DNA from: Thioalkalivibrio sulfidiphilus
GTDB lineage: Bacteria; Pseudomonadota; Gammaproteobacteria; Ectothiorhodospirales; Ectothiorhodospiraceae
Length of the DNA: 64,000 nt
Assembly: GCF_000377945.1 (NCBI RefSeq)
Contig: NZ_KB898927.1
Span: forward strand, 1-64,000
Direction of reading: 5' to 3'
Positions within the stretch are counted from its first letter, which is position 1. The number at the start of each line of letters is the position of its first letter. Below, piece after piece: positions 19,718-29,823 of this stretch. The translations under genes and the position numbers were made by a program. The notes beneath the pieces are model-generated. The model was not told where the DNA came from. It saw nothing but the letters and a program-made list of their open reading frames with translations, and searched no databases.

Positions 19718-20508
19718 TCGATCCCCGGGCGGTCATCGAGCCCGGCGCACAGATCGCCGAGGACGTGCACATCGGTCCGTTCACCACCATCGGCGCCGAC
19801 GTGCGCATCGGCCGGGGTACCCGCATCGGCCCGCACGTGGTGATCTCGGGACACACGACCCTGGGCGAGGACTGCGAGGTGTTCCAGTTCGCTTCCATCG
19901 GCGAGGCGCCCCAGGACACCGGCTACAAGGGCGAACCCACCCGAGTGGTGATCGGCGACCGCAACGTGATCCGCGAGTTCGTCACCATCCATCGCGGCAC
20001 CCCCAAGGGCACCGGCGAGACGCGCATCGGCAACGACAACCTGATCATGGCCTACGTGCATATCGCCCATGACTGCGAGGTGGGCAACCACACCATCTTC
20101 TCCAATGCCGCCTCCCTGGCCGGTCACGTGAAGGTGGAGGACCGTGCCATCCTGGGTGGCTTCACCCTGGTGCACCAGTTCTGCCGCATCGGCACCCATG
20201 CCTTCACCAGCATGGGCGCGGCGCTCAACCGCGACCTCACGCCCTATACCCTGGCCTCGGGCAACTACGCCCGGGCCATCGGCATCAACAAGCTGGGATT
20301 GAAGCGTCGCGGGTTTTCCCCGGAGACCGTGCGCGCCCTGCACCAGGTGTTCAAGCTGCTGGTGCGCGGTCGAGACCGTGCAGTCGCGATGGCGGCCGCG
20401 GAGGAATTGGCCAAGGAGATCCCGGAAGTCGCCCGTTTCGTGGCATTCGTCAAGACCAGCCAGCGGGGCATCGTACGTTCGGGGCGCAGGCACCCATCTG
20501 AAGGGTGA
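19714..20508 (+). CDS. lpxA: UDP-N-acetylglucosamine acyltransferase
   Basis: LpxA is the first lipid A enzyme, a trimeric left-handed beta-helix. The catalytic His lies in [15 protein letters not shown] at about residue 125. The acyl-chain segment [14 protein letters not shown] is near 150, and the C-terminal helical domain begins [14 protein letters not shown]. The 264 residues are typical. It overlaps fabZ by ATGA. Its stop TGA is the first three bases of a hairpin repeat arm. With gnnA/gnnB present it may prefer UDP-GlcNAc3N, as in Acidithiobacillus; this is inference. Confidence 0.95.
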   Translation: MIDPRAVIEPGAQIAEDVHIGPFTTIGADVRIGRGTRIGPHVVISGHTTLGEDCEVFQFASIGEAPQDTGYKGEPTRVVIGDRNVIREFVTIHRGTPKGTGETRIGNDNLIMAYVHIAHDCEVGNHTIFSNAASLAGHVKVEDRAILGGFTLVHQFCRIGTHAFTSMGAALNRDLTPYTLASGNYARAIGINKLGLKRRGFSPETVRALHQVFKLLVRGRDRAVAMAAAEELAKEIPEVARFVAFVKTSQRGIVRSGRRHPSEG

Positions 20509-20585
20509 AGTGCGAATTTAGAAGTGAGATGTAGGAAGTGCATTGCCGGAGCTTTGCCATTCACCTATTCTCACTTCTCACTTCA
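20506..20585. repeat. Hairpin repeat, 7-nt-period family (GTGCGAA type), lpxA/lpxB boundary
   Basis: The left arm begins TGAAGTGCGAATTTAGAAGT and the right arm ends ACTTCTCACTTCA, imperfectly complementary, with a loop of about 25 bases. Both convergent genes stop on the first three bases of their arm (TGA at 20506-20508 for lpxA, TGA at 20585-20583 for lpxB). It marks one breakpoint of the proposed lpxB-gnnB-gnnA inversion. Confidence 0.75.
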
Positions 20586-21749
20586 ATCCAGTTTCCCGGT
20601 GTCGATCAATTCCAGCGCCATCCGCGCCACATTCTCCGATCCCCCGCCTTCCCCCAGTTTTTCCCGGATGATCCCGAGGCGCTCGCGCACCTGACGCGCG
20701 TAGTCGTTGTCCGTCAGCAGGCGCTCGATCTCCCCGGCGATGGCCTCGGGGGTGGCGGCCTCCTGGACGAACTCGTGCACCACCCGCTCGCCGGCGACGA
20801 TGTTGGCAAGGCCTATGTCGCGGATCAGGATCAGGCGCTTGAGGATGAAGGCGGTCAGCGGCGCGACCCGGTAGAGGATGGCCATGGGTACCCGCAGCAG
20901 GCCGGCTTCCAGGGTGGCGGTGCCCGAGGCGATCATCAGGGCGTCGCTGGCATGCATGGCGTCGTAGGTGCGCCCGCTGACCTGCACGATGCCCAGGCCT
21001 TCGTCCAGGTGGGGCATGACGTCCCGGTCCACGTCCACGCCGGGGGCGATGGGCATGATGAACTGCACCCTGGGGATGCGACTGCGCAGCAGCCGGGCGG
21101 ATTCCATGATCAGGGGCAGGTGACGGCGCAGCTCACCCCGACGGCTGCCGGGCAGGATGCCCACCACCGGGTCGGTCTCCTTGAGGCCGAAGCCACGTCG
21201 CAGGGTGTAGCAGTCCGCCGAGGCCCTGACCTCGTCCACCAACGGGTTGCCCACGTAGCGCACCGGAATACCATGTTCCCGGTAGACCGCCTCCTCGAAG
21301 GGAAACAGCACGGCCATGGCATCGATCACCTGGCCGATGCGCCGCACCCGTCGCGCGCGCCAGGCCCAGACCTGGGGGCTGACATAGAACAGCACCTTCA
21401 CGCCCTTGCCCTTGGCGAAGCGGGCCAGGCGCAGGTTGAACTCCACGTAATCCACCAGCACCAGCAGGCGCGGACGCTCCCGCTCGATGCTGTGCTTGAG
21501 GGTGTTCAGGGCGCGGCGGATGTCGCCGTAATGGGCCAGCACCTCTACCAGCCCCACCACCGCCAGACGGGTGCTGTCCACCAGGATCTCCACGCCCGCA
21601 TCCCTGAGCGCGCCGCCGCCCATGCCGGAGAAGCGCAGTTCCGGGCGCAGGCGGCGCAGGGCGCGCACCATGTTGGCGGCGTGCAGGTCGCCGGAGGCCT
21701 CACCCGCCACCACCATCACATGGTCGTGACTGGGCTCAGGCGATGGCAT
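20583..21749 (-). CDS. lpxB: Lipid-A-disaccharide synthase
   Basis: LpxB, a GT-B glycosyltransferase (GT19), condenses UDP-2,3-diacyl-GlcN with lipid X at the inner membrane. The 388 residues include VMVVAGEASGDLHAANMVRA, a FYVSPQVWAWRARRV segment and GILPGSRRGELRRHLP, followed by MIASGTATLEAGLL. Length and motifs are normal. It overlaps gnnB by 14 bases and is read opposite to lpxA, whereas in most gammaproteobacteria lpxA and lpxB run in the same direction. The stop is provided by a hairpin repeat. Confidence 0.95.
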   Translation of the reverse strand: MPSPEPSHDHVMVVAGEASGDLHAANMVRALRRLRPELRFSGMGGGALRDAGVEILVDSTRLAVVGLVEVLAHYGDIRRALNTLKHSIERERPRLLVLVDYVEFNLRLARFAKGKGVKVLFYVSPQVWAWRARRVRRIGQVIDAMAVLFPFEEAVYREHGIPVRYVGNPLVDEVRASADCYTLRRGFGLKETDPVVGILPGSRRGELRRHLPLIMESARLLRSRIPRVQFIMPIAPGVDVDRDVMPHLDEGLGIVQVSGRTYDAMHASDALMIASGTATLEAGLLRVPMAILYRVAPLTAFILKRLILIRDIGLANIVAGERVVHEFVQEAATPEAIAGEIERLLTDNDYARQVRERLGIIREKLGEGGGSENVARMALELIDTGKLD

Positions 21750-22830
21750 TCCGGATCACGTTGGTGACGGTGACGATGTGCTCGTCGGGCATCTCCGGGT
21801 AGATGGGCAGGGAGAAGCAGCGCGCCGCCACCTCGTCGGTGACGGGCAGCTGCACGTGGCTCAGGGTGTCGCCGAAGGCCTTCTGCCGGTGCAGCGGGAT
21901 GGGGTAGTACACGGCGCAGGCGATCTGCTGGGCCTGCAGGGCCTTCATGATCTCGTCGCGACGCTCGGACAGCAGGGTGTACTGGTGGAACACGTGGCGT
22001 CCGTGACCGTCCTCGTGGGGCGTGACGATGCCCGTGTCCGCCAGCAGTTCGTTGTAGCGGTGAGCCACCCGGCGGCGCTGGGTGTTGAATTCATCGATGT
22101 GGCGCAGCTTCACCCGCAGGATGGCCGCCTGCATCTCGTCCAGGCGGCTGTTGTAGCCGATCACGTCGTGGTGGTAACGCACCTCGCTGCCGTGGTTGCG
22201 CAGGCTCAGGATGCGCTTGGCGTACTCGTCGGAACGGGTGGTGATCAGGCCGCCATCGCCGTAGCAGCCCAGGTTCTTGCTGGGGAAGAAGCTGAAACAG
22301 CCCAGCGCGCCGATGGCGCCGGTCTGGGTGCCGCCCACGTCGGCACCGAAGGACTGGGCGCAGTCCTCGATCAGCAGCAGCTTGTGCTGGTCGCACAAGG
22401 CCTTGAGCCGGTCCATGCGCGCCGGCTGGCCGAACAGGTGCACCGGCAGCACGGCGCGGGTCTTCGGGGTGATCGCCGCTTCCACCTTGTCCGGATCGAT
22501 GTTGTAGGTCTGGGGGTCGATGTCCACGAACACCGGCGTGGCGCCCACGTAGGCGATGGCCTCGGCGGTGGCGATGAAGGTGAAGGCGGTGGTGATCACC
22601 TCGTCGCCGGGGCCGATGCCGGCGGCGGCCAGGGCCAGGTGCAGGGCGTCGGTGCCGGAGGCGCAGCCGATGGCGTGGGGCACGCCCAAATACTCGGCGG
22701 TCTCCTGCTCCAGGGCCTTCACGTTGGGGCCGAGGATGAACTGGGTGTTTTCCAGTACGTCCATCACGGCCGTGTCTATCTCGGCCTTGAGCTGGTGGTA
22801 CTGGGTCTTCAGGTCAACCATGGGGATCAT
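21736..22830 (-). CDS. gnnB: DegT/DnrJ/EryC1-family aminotransferase, probable GnnB
   Basis: A PLP aminotransferase of 364 residues: MIPMVDLKTQYHQLK start, CASGTDALHLALAAAGIGPG cofactor loop, IEDCAQSFGA, and the PLP-lysine in FFPSKNLGCYGDGG near residue 188. Such enzymes aminate keto-sugar nucleotides. Its linkage with lpxB and an oxidoreductase matches gnnA-gnnB of Acidithiobacillus ferrooxidans, which convert UDP-GlcNAc to UDP-GlcNAc3N so that lipid A carries four amide-linked chains. A role in O-antigen amino sugars (WecE/WbpE-like) is the alternative; the lpx context favours GnnB. Confidence 0.8.
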   Translation of the reverse strand: MIPMVDLKTQYHQLKAEIDTAVMDVLENTQFILGPNVKALEQETAEYLGVPHAIGCASGTDALHLALAAAGIGPGDEVITTAFTFIATAEAIAYVGATPVFVDIDPQTYNIDPDKVEAAITPKTRAVLPVHLFGQPARMDRLKALCDQHKLLLIEDCAQSFGADVGGTQTGAIGALGCFSFFPSKNLGCYGDGGLITTRSDEYAKRILSLRNHGSEVRYHHDVIGYNSRLDEMQAAILRVKLRHIDEFNTQRRRVAHRYNELLADTGIVTPHEDGHGRHVFHQYTLLSERRDEIMKALQAQQIACAVYYPIPLHRQKAFGDTLSHVQLPVTDEVAARCFSLPIYPEMPDEHIVTVTNVIRNAIA

Positions 22831-22879
22831 GGGATGGTCTGCCTCGTGTCTTGAAAAGGGATTCGTGTGGGGCGCGCGC

Positions 22880-23833
22880 TCAGCGCAGCACCTGGGCGTT
22901 GCTCAGCACCAGGTCGGTGATCCGGATGGCGGTTTCCAGGGCGCGCTGGCCGTCCTCGCCGGAGACGATCACCGGTGCGCCCTCCTGGATGGCCTTGAGG
23001 AAGGCAATGATCTCCGCCTTGAGCGCATCGCTTTCGTCGAAGAAGCTCTCCTCGCTGGTGATCTCGGGAATGCCCGGGAACATCTCCCGCTCACCCACCC
23101 GGTGGATGGACAGGCCGCGGTTCTGGAAGTCCACGGAGATGTAGGCGCTGGGCTCGAAGATGCGCATCTTGCGCTCGCTCTTCATGCTCACCCGGCTGGA
23201 GGTCACGTTGGCCACGCAGCCGTTCTCGAATTCCAGGCGTGCGTTGGCGATGTCCACCGCCTGGGACAGCACCTGGGCGCCGCTGGCGGCGATGGATTTG
23301 AGCGGCGAAGTCACCATGTCCAGGATGATGTCGATGTCGTGGATCATCAGATCCAGCACCACGTTCACGTCCGTGGCCCGGGGCTTGAAGGGGGCCAGGC
23401 GGTGGGACTCGATGAACAGGGGGCGGATGTTGCGGTCGGCCAGGTCCATGAGGGCGGCGTTGAAGCGCTCCAGGTGACCCACCTGCAGGATCGCGCCCTT
23501 GTCCCTGGCGATACGATTGAGCTCGGCGGCCTCTTCCACGGTCACGGTGATGGGCTTTTCCACCAGCACGTGGGTGCCGTGTTCCAGGAAGTCCTTCGCC
23601 ACCTGGAAGTGCAGGGTGGTGGGCACCGCGATGCTCACCGCATCCACCTTGCCCAGCAGCTCCCGGTAGTCGGTCAGGGCGCGGCAGTGGCAGTCGGCGG
23701 CTACGGCGGCGGCCTGCTGCGGGCTTGCGTCCACGACGGCGATCAGGTCGGCATTGGGGAGGGCGGCATACTTCTGCGCGTGGAACTTGCCGAGGTAGCC
23801 CACGCCGATCACGGCGCAACGGGTGCTGGACAT
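22880..23833 (-). CDS. gnnA: Gfo/Idh/MocA-family oxidoreductase, probable GnnA
   Basis: This 317-residue NAD(P)-dependent sugar oxidoreductase has a Rossmann start CAVIGVGYLGKFHAQKYA. The VEKPITVTVEEA motif (catalytic Lys of the EKP motif) is near residue 93. The C-terminal domain contains VLDLMIHDIDIILDMV with the conserved His. GnnA would oxidise the C3 hydroxyl of UDP-GlcNAc ahead of GnnB. It is the first gene of the minus-strand gnnA-gnnB-lpxB unit, 49 bases ahead of gnnB. I see no confident promoter between it and the repeat array at 23919-24158. Confidence 0.8.
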   Translation of the reverse strand: MSSTRCAVIGVGYLGKFHAQKYAALPNADLIAVVDASPQQAAAVAADCHCRALTDYRELLGKVDAVSIAVPTTLHFQVAKDFLEHGTHVLVEKPITVTVEEAAELNRIARDKGAILQVGHLERFNAALMDLADRNIRPLFIESHRLAPFKPRATDVNVVLDLMIHDIDIILDMVTSPLKSIAASGAQVLSQAVDIANARLEFENGCVANVTSSRVSMKSERKMRIFEPSAYISVDFQNRGLSIHRVGEREMFPGIPEITSEESFFDESDALKAEIIAFLKAIQEGAPVIVSGEDGQRALETAIRITDLVLSNAQVLR

Positions 23834-23918
23834 GAGGGGATCCGGTTTTTCAGGTTAATCAATGGATTGGAAAATTGGCGCCGGGACCCGTGAGGGCTGC
23901 CGGTGCTGTGGTAGCATT

Positions 23919-24158
23919 GTTCGGCCCGTCCATGGGCCTCACCCCTGCGGGGCTAGCGCGATGAATCGCTCCGGGCGATTCATTGTTCGGCCCGTCCATG
24001 GGCCTCACCCCTGCGGGGCTAGCGCGATGAATCACTCCGGGCGATTCATTGTTCGGCCCGTCCATGGGCCTCACCCCTGTGGGCTTGCGCGATGAATCGC
24101 TCCGGGTGATTCATAGTTCGGCCCGTCCAGGGGCCTTGCCCCTGTGGGGCCTGAGCGG
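23919..24158. repeat. Tandem array of 66-base triple-hairpin units (3.6 copies)
   Basis: Units start at 23919, 23985, 24051 and 24116 (the last truncated). Each holds three inverted repeats: GGCCC/GGGCC, CCCC/GGGG around TGC, and ATGAATCG/CGATTCAT around a 7-base loop. The minus strand is open across units with a 22-codon period (RASPAGVRPMDGPNNESPGA...). That is the same frame and partly the same peptide (SPxG) as the cdsA insertion. It fills the 361-base gap between divergent gnnA and rnhB, where I see no gene. Confidence 0.85.
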
Positions 24159-24194
24159 CGTGGGCGTAGTTTACTGGATTTCTGTGGGGGATGC

Positions 24195-24803
24195 GTGGAT
24201 CTGGAGGCCTGGCTGGGGTTGCCCGGGGTGGCGGGTGTGGACGAGGTGGGCCGGGGTCCGCTGGCCGGTCCGGTGGTGGCCGCGGCGGTGATCCTGGATC
24301 CGGCGAGACCCATCGAGGGTCTGAAGGATTCCAAGAAACTGAGCCCTGCCCGGCGGGAGGATCTGGACGGCCAGATCCGCGAGCGCTCCCTGGCCTTCGC
24401 CCTGGGGCTCTGCACGCCGGCGGAGATCGACCGCATCAACATCCTGCAGGCGAGCCTGCTGGCCATGCAGCGGGCCGTGGAGGCCCTGTCGCACCGCCCC
24501 GAGATGGCCCTGGTGGATGGCAACCGCTGTCCGAAGCTCGCCATGACCGCCCACGCGGTGATCAAGGGCGACAGCCGGGTGCCGGCCATCAGCGCCGCCT
24601 CCATCATCGCCAAGGTGCACCGGGACCGGCTGATGCTGGCACTGGACGAACAACACCCGGGCTATGGGCTGGCGTCGCACATGGGCTACCCGACCCCGGT
24701 GCACCTGGAGGCCCTGGAACGCCTCGGCCCCAGCCCCTGCCACCGCCTGAGCTTCGCCCCGGTGCGCCGGGCGGCTGAGGCAAGGCAGGGCGGGTTGTTT
24801 TGA
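24195..24803 (+). CDS. rnhB: Ribonuclease HII
   Basis: RNase HII removes ribonucleotides and RNA primers from DNA. Catalytic Asp/Glu are in [20 protein letters not shown], and further acidic residues are in [11 protein letters not shown] and [14 protein letters not shown]. The GTG start at 24195 is preceded by GGGGGA and gives 202 residues, normal length. The frame reaches upstream to 24144, but that part overlaps the repeat array. The gene keeps the standard position before dnaE. Confidence 0.94.
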   Translation: MDLEAWLGLPGVAGVDEVGRGPLAGPVVAAAVILDPARPIEGLKDSKKLSPARREDLDGQIRERSLAFALGLCTPAEIDRINILQASLLAMQRAVEALSHRPEMALVDGNRCPKLAMTAHAVIKGDSRVPAISAASIIAKVHRDRLMLALDEQHPGYGLASHMGYPTPVHLEALERLGPSPCHRLSFAPVRRAAEARQGGLF

Positions 24804-24815
24804 TCATCAAAGGCC

Positions 24816-24983
24816 TTCAACGCAAAGACGCGAAGGCGCAAAGGACGCAAAAGAGATTTTTGATGAACAGGAGCCCTGCTACCCAACCAACCCAGAGGTG
24901 CGATTGAATGCGGGTAGTCGTGCAAAGGGGTTTGTTACAGGATTTTCTTCGCGCCCTCTGCGTCTTTGCGCCTTTGCGTTGAA
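24816..24983. repeat. Hairpin repeat, 8-nt-period family (GCAAAG type), rnhB-dnaE
   Basis: The left arm 24816-24852 (TTCAACGCAAAGACGCGAAG...) is complementary to the right arm 24949-24983. The loop of about 96 bases is unusually long and contains no recognisable gene. It separates rnhB from dnaE, genes that usually lie close together. Confidence 0.85.
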
Positions 24984-25012
24984 AGTTTTTATCGAACTTC
25001 GATCAGGAAACC

Positions 25013-28000
25013 ATGACCACCAATTTCGTACATCTGCATCTGCACACCGAATTCTCCCTGGTGGATGGACTGGTGCGCGTGGGGCCGCTGGTGGAGGCGG
25101 TGCGCGAGGCGGGGATGCCGGCGGTGGCGGTCACCGACCAGGGCAACCTGTTCGGCATGGTGAAGTTCTACAAGGCGGCGCTCAAGGCGGGCATCAAGCC
25201 CATCGTGGGCGTGGACACCTGGGTCTCGGCGCCCCAGGCCGGGGAGGCCCCCGCGCGGCTGGTGCTGCTGGCCCAGGACGAGGACGGCTACCGCAACCTC
25301 ACCCGGCTGATCTCGAAGAGCTATCAGGACGGCCAGCAGAGCGGCGACGTGCCGGTGATCGACCGTGGCTGGTTCGACGGCGCGAGTCGCGGCCTGATCG
25401 TGCTTTCCGGGGGTCGCGAGGGCGAGATCGGCCGCGCGCTCATGGGCAGCCAGCCCGCTGCCGCCGAGGAACTGTGCGAATTCTGGGAGGGCCTGTTCCC
25501 GGGACGCTTCTACCTGGAGATCGGGCGCACCGGCCGGGCAGGGGAGGAGGACCACCTGCACGCGGCGGTGGACCTGGCCCAGTCCCGCTCCCTGCCGGTG
25601 GTGGCCACCAACGACGTGCGTTTCCTGGCGGCCTCCGACTTCGATGCCCACGAGGCCCGGGTGTGCATCCACGACGGCCGGGTGCTGGACGATCCGCGCC
25701 GGCCCCGGGACTACACCCCCCAGCAGTACCTGCGTACCCCCGAGGAGATGGCTGAACTGTTCGCCGACATCCCCGAGGCCCTGGAAAATTCCGTGGAGAT
25801 TGCCCGGCGCTGCAACGTCTCCCTGACGCTCGGCAAGTCGGTGTTGCCCGAATATCCGGTCCCCGCGGGCATGACCACCGACGACTATTTCCGCAAGGTC
25901 TCCCGTGAGGGTCTGGATGAACGTCTTGCGGTGATCCTGGAGGGCGTCACGGACAACCGCGAGGCGAAGGAGAAGGCCTACCGGGAACGTCTGGAGATCG
26001 AGCTGGACGTGATCTGCCAGATGGGCTTCCCGGGCTACTTCCTGATCGTGGCGGACTTCATCCAATGGGCCAAGGACAACGCCATCCCGGTGGGTCCGGG
26101 GCGCGGTTCCGGTGCCGGCTCCCTGGTGGCCTATGCGCTCAAGATCACCGATCTGGACCCGCTGCTCTACGACCTGCTGTTCGAGCGTTTCCTCAACCCC
26201 GAACGCGTGTCCATGCCCGACTTCGATATCGACTTCTGCATGGAGCAGCGCGACCGGGTGATCGACTACGTGGCGCAGCGCTACGGCCGCGAGAAGGTCT
26301 CCCAGATCATCACCCACGGCACCATGGCCGCCAAGGCGGTGGTGCGCGACGTGGGCCGGGTCCTGGGACACCCCTACGGCTTCGTGGACCGCATCGCCAA
26401 GCTGATCCCCTTCGAGATCGGCATGACCCTGGACAAGGCCCTGGAGCAGGAGGAGGAGTTGCGCCGCCTCTACGAGGAGGACGAGGAGGTCAGCGGCCTC
26501 ATCGACCTGGCTCGAAAGCTCGAGGGCGTGGCGCGCAACGCGGGCAAGCATGCCGGCGGCGTGGTGATCGCCCCCACCGAGCTCACCGACTTCTCGCCCC
26601 TGTACTGCGAACCGGGCGGGCAGAGCGTGGTGACCCACTTCGACAAGGACGACGTGGAGGCGGTGGGCCTGGTGAAGTTCGACTTCCTGGGCCTGCGCAC
26701 CCTGACCATCATCGACTGGGCGGTGCGCACCATCGACCAGCAGCGCAAGGCCGAGGGCCAGGCGCCCCTGGACGTGAACCGCATCCCCCTGGACGACCCG
26801 GAGACCTTCGGCCTGCTCAAGCGCCAGGAGACCACCGCGGTCTTCCAGCTGGAATCCCGGGGCATGAAGGAGCTCATCAAGCGCCTACAGCCGGACGTGT
26901 TCGAGGACATCGTGGCCCTGGTGGCCCTGTACCGGCCGGGTCCGCTGCAGTCGGGCATGGTGGACGACTTCATTAACCGCAAGCACGGCAGGGCCAAGGT
27001 GGACTATCCCCACCCGGACCTGGAGCCCATCCTCAAGCCCACCTACGGCGTGATCCTGTACCAGGAACAGGTGATGCAGATCGCCCAGGTGCTGGCGGGC
27101 TACACCCTGGGCGGCGCCGACATGCTGCGCCGGGCCATGGGCAAGAAAAAACCCGAGGAGATGGCCAAGCAGCGCGAGATCTTCCTGGCCGGCGCCACCG
27201 GCCGGGGCGTGGAGGAGGCCACCGCGAACTACATCTTCGACCTGATGGAGAAGTTCGCCGGCTACGGCTTCAACAAGTCCCACTCCGCCGCCTACGCGCT
27301 GCTCTCCTACCAGACCGCCTGGCTCAAGCAGCACTACCCGGCGGCCTTCATGTCCGCGGTGCTGTCCGCGGACATGGACCACACGGACAAGGTGGTGAAC
27401 CTGATCGAGGAATGCCGGGCCATGGAACTGCACGTGGTGCCCCCGGATATCAACCGTTCCCTGCACCGTTTCGGCGTGGCCGACGCCCGCACGGTGATTT
27501 ACGGCCTGGGCGCCATCAAGGGGGTGGGCGAGTCCGCCATCCAGGCCCTGATCCAGGCGAGGGAAGCGGCCGGTCCGTTCCAGAGCCTCGATGACCTGTG
27601 CGTGCGCGCCGACTCCCAGAAGATCAACCGCCGCACCCTGGAGGCCCTGATCCGGGCCGGGGCCCTGGATTCCATCGGCCCCAACCGCGCGACCCTCATG
27701 GCCAACTTGCCCAAGGCCCTGTCCCGGGCCGAACAGCACCTGCGCAACGAGAGCCTGGGCCAGGAGGACCTGTTCGGCGGCCCGGTCACCCCGGGTGCGC
27801 CGGACATGGATGACGAGCAGCTGCCGGAGTGGGACGAGGACCTGCGCCTGTCCGCCGAGAAGGAGACCCTGGGGCTGTACCTCACCGGGCATCCCATCGA
27901 CCGCTATCAGGCGGAACTGAAGGCCATTCACTGCAAGCGCATCGCCGACCTGGTGGCCGAGGTGGCTGACCAGACCCCCGGGGAAGGGCGGCGGCGCAAG

Positions 28001-28501
28001 GAACAGCAGGCCACCGTGGGCGGCCTGGTGATCAACATTCGCACCAAGTCCACCCAGACCGGGCGCATCGGCTTCGTGACCCTGGACGATCGCAGCGGGC
28101 GGATCGAGGTGGGCCTGTTCGGGGAGGACTTCAACCGCTACCAGCACCTGCTGGTGAAAGACCGGCTGCTGGTGGTCCAGGGCCAGGCCGGGGTGGACGA
28201 GTTCAACGGCGGTGTGCGCCTGCGCGCCCGCCAGGTCATGGACCTGGACGAGGCCCTGTCCCAGTGTGTGAAGGGCCTGGACCTGCGCGTCCTGGGACGG
28301 CCCGTGAACGGCCTGGTGGATGAACTCAAGGATGCCCTGGCCCCCAGTCGGGAAGGTCCTTGCCCGGTCTACATCCATTACCGGGACGACCGCTTCCAGG
28401 CCTGCTTCGAACTGGGCGAGGACTGGCGGGTCAGGCCCAGCGGTGACCTGATCGCCCGCCTGCGGGGGCTGCTGGGGGAGGATGCGGTGGCGCTGCGCTA
28501 G
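25013..28501 (+). CDS. dnaE: DNA polymerase III alpha subunit
   Basis: DnaE is the replicative polymerase catalytic subunit. The 1162 residues comprise an N-terminal PHP domain ([20 protein letters not shown]), then the C-family polymerase core. The catalytic acidic residues are in [19 protein letters not shown] near residue 405. A helix-hairpin-helix region follows ([18 protein letters not shown] at about 825). The OB-fold domain near residue 1000 reads [17 protein letters not shown]. Length matches the gammaproteobacterial DnaE1 type. The TAG stop lies within the terminal inverted repeat of the MITE-like element that follows. Confidence 0.97.
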   Translation: MTTNFVHLHLHTEFSLVDGLVRVGPLVEAVREAGMPAVAVTDQGNLFGMVKFYKAALKAGIKPIVGVDTWVSAPQAGEAPARLVLLAQDEDGYRNLTRLISKSYQDGQQSGDVPVIDRGWFDGASRGLIVLSGGREGEIGRALMGSQPAAAEELCEFWEGLFPGRFYLEIGRTGRAGEEDHLHAAVDLAQSRSLPVVATNDVRFLAASDFDAHEARVCIHDGRVLDDPRRPRDYTPQQYLRTPEEMAELFADIPEALENSVEIARRCNVSLTLGKSVLPEYPVPAGMTTDDYFRKVSREGLDERLAVILEGVTDNREAKEKAYRERLEIELDVICQMGFPGYFLIVADFIQWAKDNAIPVGPGRGSGAGSLVAYALKITDLDPLLYDLLFERFLNPERVSMPDFDIDFCMEQRDRVIDYVAQRYGREKVSQIITHGTMAAKAVVRDVGRVLGHPYGFVDRIAKLIPFEIGMTLDKALEQEEELRRLYEEDEEVSGLIDLARKLEGVARNAGKHAGGVVIAPTELTDFSPLYCEPGGQSVVTHFDKDDVEAVGLVKFDFLGLRTLTIIDWAVRTIDQQRKAEGQAPLDVNRIPLDDPETFGLLKRQETTAVFQLESRGMKELIKRLQPDVFEDIVALVALYRPGPLQSGMVDDFINRKHGRAKVDYPHPDLEPILKPTYGVILYQEQVMQIAQVLAGYTLGGADMLRRAMGKKKPEEMAKQREIFLAGATGRGVEEATANYIFDLMEKFAGYGFNKSHSAAYALLSYQTAWLKQHYPAAFMSAVLSADMDHTDKVVNLIEECRAMELHVVPPDINRSLHRFGVADARTVIYGLGAIKGVGESAIQALIQAREAAGPFQSLDDLCVRADSQKINRRTLEALIRAGALDSIGPNRATLMANLPKALSRAEQHLRNESLGQEDLFGGPVTPGAPDMDDEQLPEWDEDLRLSAEKETLGLYLTGHPIDRYQAELKAIHCKRIADLVAEVADQTPGEGRRRKEQQATVGGLVINIRTKSTQTGRIGFVTLDDRSGRIEVGLFGEDFNRYQHLLVKDRLLVVQGQAGVDEFNGGVRLRARQVMDLDEALSQCVKGLDLRVLGRPVNGLVDELKDALAPSREGPCPVYIHYRDDRFQACFELGEDWRVRPSGDLIARLRGLLGEDAVALR

Positions 28502-28681
28502 CCCGCATATCTCACCACCCTTCTACTGCGGCCGCCGATCTGCTCGCTGTGACGGGGCGTGCTCACTTCAGCCGGCTTGACGTAGTGTCGGCTACGCCGG
28601 CGCCGTCTTCCGGTCCGCGCGCCCCGTCACAGCGGCATCTCGACGCCCTCGCTACGAACGGTGGTGAGATATGCGGGCTAG
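28498..28681. mobile_element. MITE-like element, 184 bases, with 22-base terminal inverted repeats
   Basis: The ends 28498-28519 and 28660-28681 are perfect inverted repeats beginning CTAGCCCGCATATCTCACCA. A second nested inverted repeat (CTGTGACGGGGCG near 28547 with CGCCCCGTCACAG near 28619) lies inside, so the element can fold into a large cruciform. It has no coding capacity. The dnaE stop codon TAG is part of the left end. The outermost CTAG is itself palindromic, so a target duplication cannot be told apart from the repeat end. Confidence 0.75.
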
Positions 28682-28689
28682 AAGGGCGA

Positions 28690-28798
28690 GTGGAAGTGCG
28701 AAGTGTGAAGTGTGAATTGGGAAGTCGGAAGTGGGGGTGAGGGTGGTTCCATTCACACTTCCCAATTCACACTTCTCCCTTCAATTCGCACTTCCCAC
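28690..28798. repeat. Hairpin repeat, 7-nt-period family (GTGCGAA type), before accA
   Basis: The left arm is a run of 7-nt units (GTGCGAA, GTGTGAA, GTGTGAA, TTGGGAA, GTCGGAA). The right arm (about 28754-28798) is its complement. It directly follows the MITE-like element, and the two fill the 359-base gap between dnaE and accA. Confidence 0.8.
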
Positions 28799-28860
28799 AG
28801 CAAAAGCGTTAGAATCCCAGCCTTGCCGACGACAACGAATCCAAACCCGGCAGCCATTCT

Positions 28861-29820
28861 ATGAACCCTGATTTTCTCGACTTTGAACAGCCGATCGCCG
28901 AACTTGAGGCCAAGATCGAGGAACTTCGCTATGTGGGTGATGACGCCGAGGTCAACATCCAGGAAGAGATCTCGCGGCTGCAGGCCAAGTGCAAGTCCCT
29001 GACCGAGTCCATCTTCTCCAAGCTCACCGCCTGGCAGGTGGCCCAGCTGGCCCGCCATCCGCGCCGTCCCTACACCCTGGACTACATCGGCCGCCTGTTC
29101 ACCGACTTCGAGGAACTGCACGGCGATCGCGCCTATGCCGATGACGCCGCCATCGTGGGCGGCATGGCCCGCTTCGACGGACAGCCGGTGGTGGTCATCG
29201 GCCACCAGAAAGGCCGCGACACCAAGGAAAAGATCCGCCGCAACTTCGGCATGCCCCGTCCCGAGGGCTACCGCAAGGCCCTGCGCCTGATGCGTCTGGC
29301 GGAGCGCTTCCGCCTGCCGGTCTTCACCTTCATCGACACCCCCGGCGCCTATCCCGGCGTGGGTGCCGAGGAGCGTGGCCAGAGCGAGGCCATCGCCATG
29401 AACCTGCAGGTGATGGCGGGTCTGCGCACCCCCATCATCTGCACCGTGATCGGCGAGGGCGGCTCCGGTGGCGCGCTGGCCATCGGCGTGGGTGACCGGG
29501 TGATGATGCTCCAGTACAGCACCTATTCGGTGATCTCCCCCGAGGGCTGCGCCTCCATCCTGTGGAAGAGTGCCGAGCGCGCTTCCGATGCCGCAGAGGC
29601 CCTGGGTATCACCTCCGCCCGGCTCAAGGAGCTGGGCCTGATCGACACCATCATCCCCGAGCCCCTGGGCGGCGCCCACCGCAACCCGGAGCAGATGGCC
29701 GGCAACCTGCACACCGCGCTCGCCGAGGCCCTGCAGACCTTCAGCGCCATGGACACCGATGCGCTGCTGGAACGTCGCTATGGGCGGCTGATGGGGTATG
29801 GGGAATATAAGGAAGGGTGA
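28861..29820 (+). CDS. accA: Acetyl-CoA carboxylase carboxyltransferase subunit alpha
   Basis: AccA pairs with AccD to transfer carboxyl from carboxybiotin to acetyl-CoA, the first committed step of fatty acid synthesis. The 319 residues contain [20 protein letters not shown], a [17 protein letters not shown] segment and [20 protein letters not shown], then [19 protein letters not shown]. Length is normal. It lies downstream of dnaE as in E. coli, but with two repeat elements between. A hairpin repeat starts three bases after the stop. Confidence 0.97.
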   Translation: MNPDFLDFEQPIAELEAKIEELRYVGDDAEVNIQEEISRLQAKCKSLTESIFSKLTAWQVAQLARHPRRPYTLDYIGRLFTDFEELHGDRAYADDAAIVGGMARFDGQPVVVIGHQKGRDTKEKIRRNFGMPRPEGYRKALRLMRLAERFRLPVFTFIDTPGAYPGVGAEERGQSEAIAMNLQVMAGLRTPIICTVIGEGGSGGALAIGVGDRVMMLQYSTYSVISPEGCASILWKSAERASDAAEALGITSARLKELGLIDTIIPEPLGGAHRNPEQMAGNLHTALAEALQTFSAMDTDALLERRYGRLMGYGEYKEG

Positions 29821-29823
29821 GAA

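Noticed and set aside
23919-24158. CRISPR-like array
   Set aside because: Units are contiguous 66-base tandem repeats with no unique spacers; the periodicity is of the whole unit.
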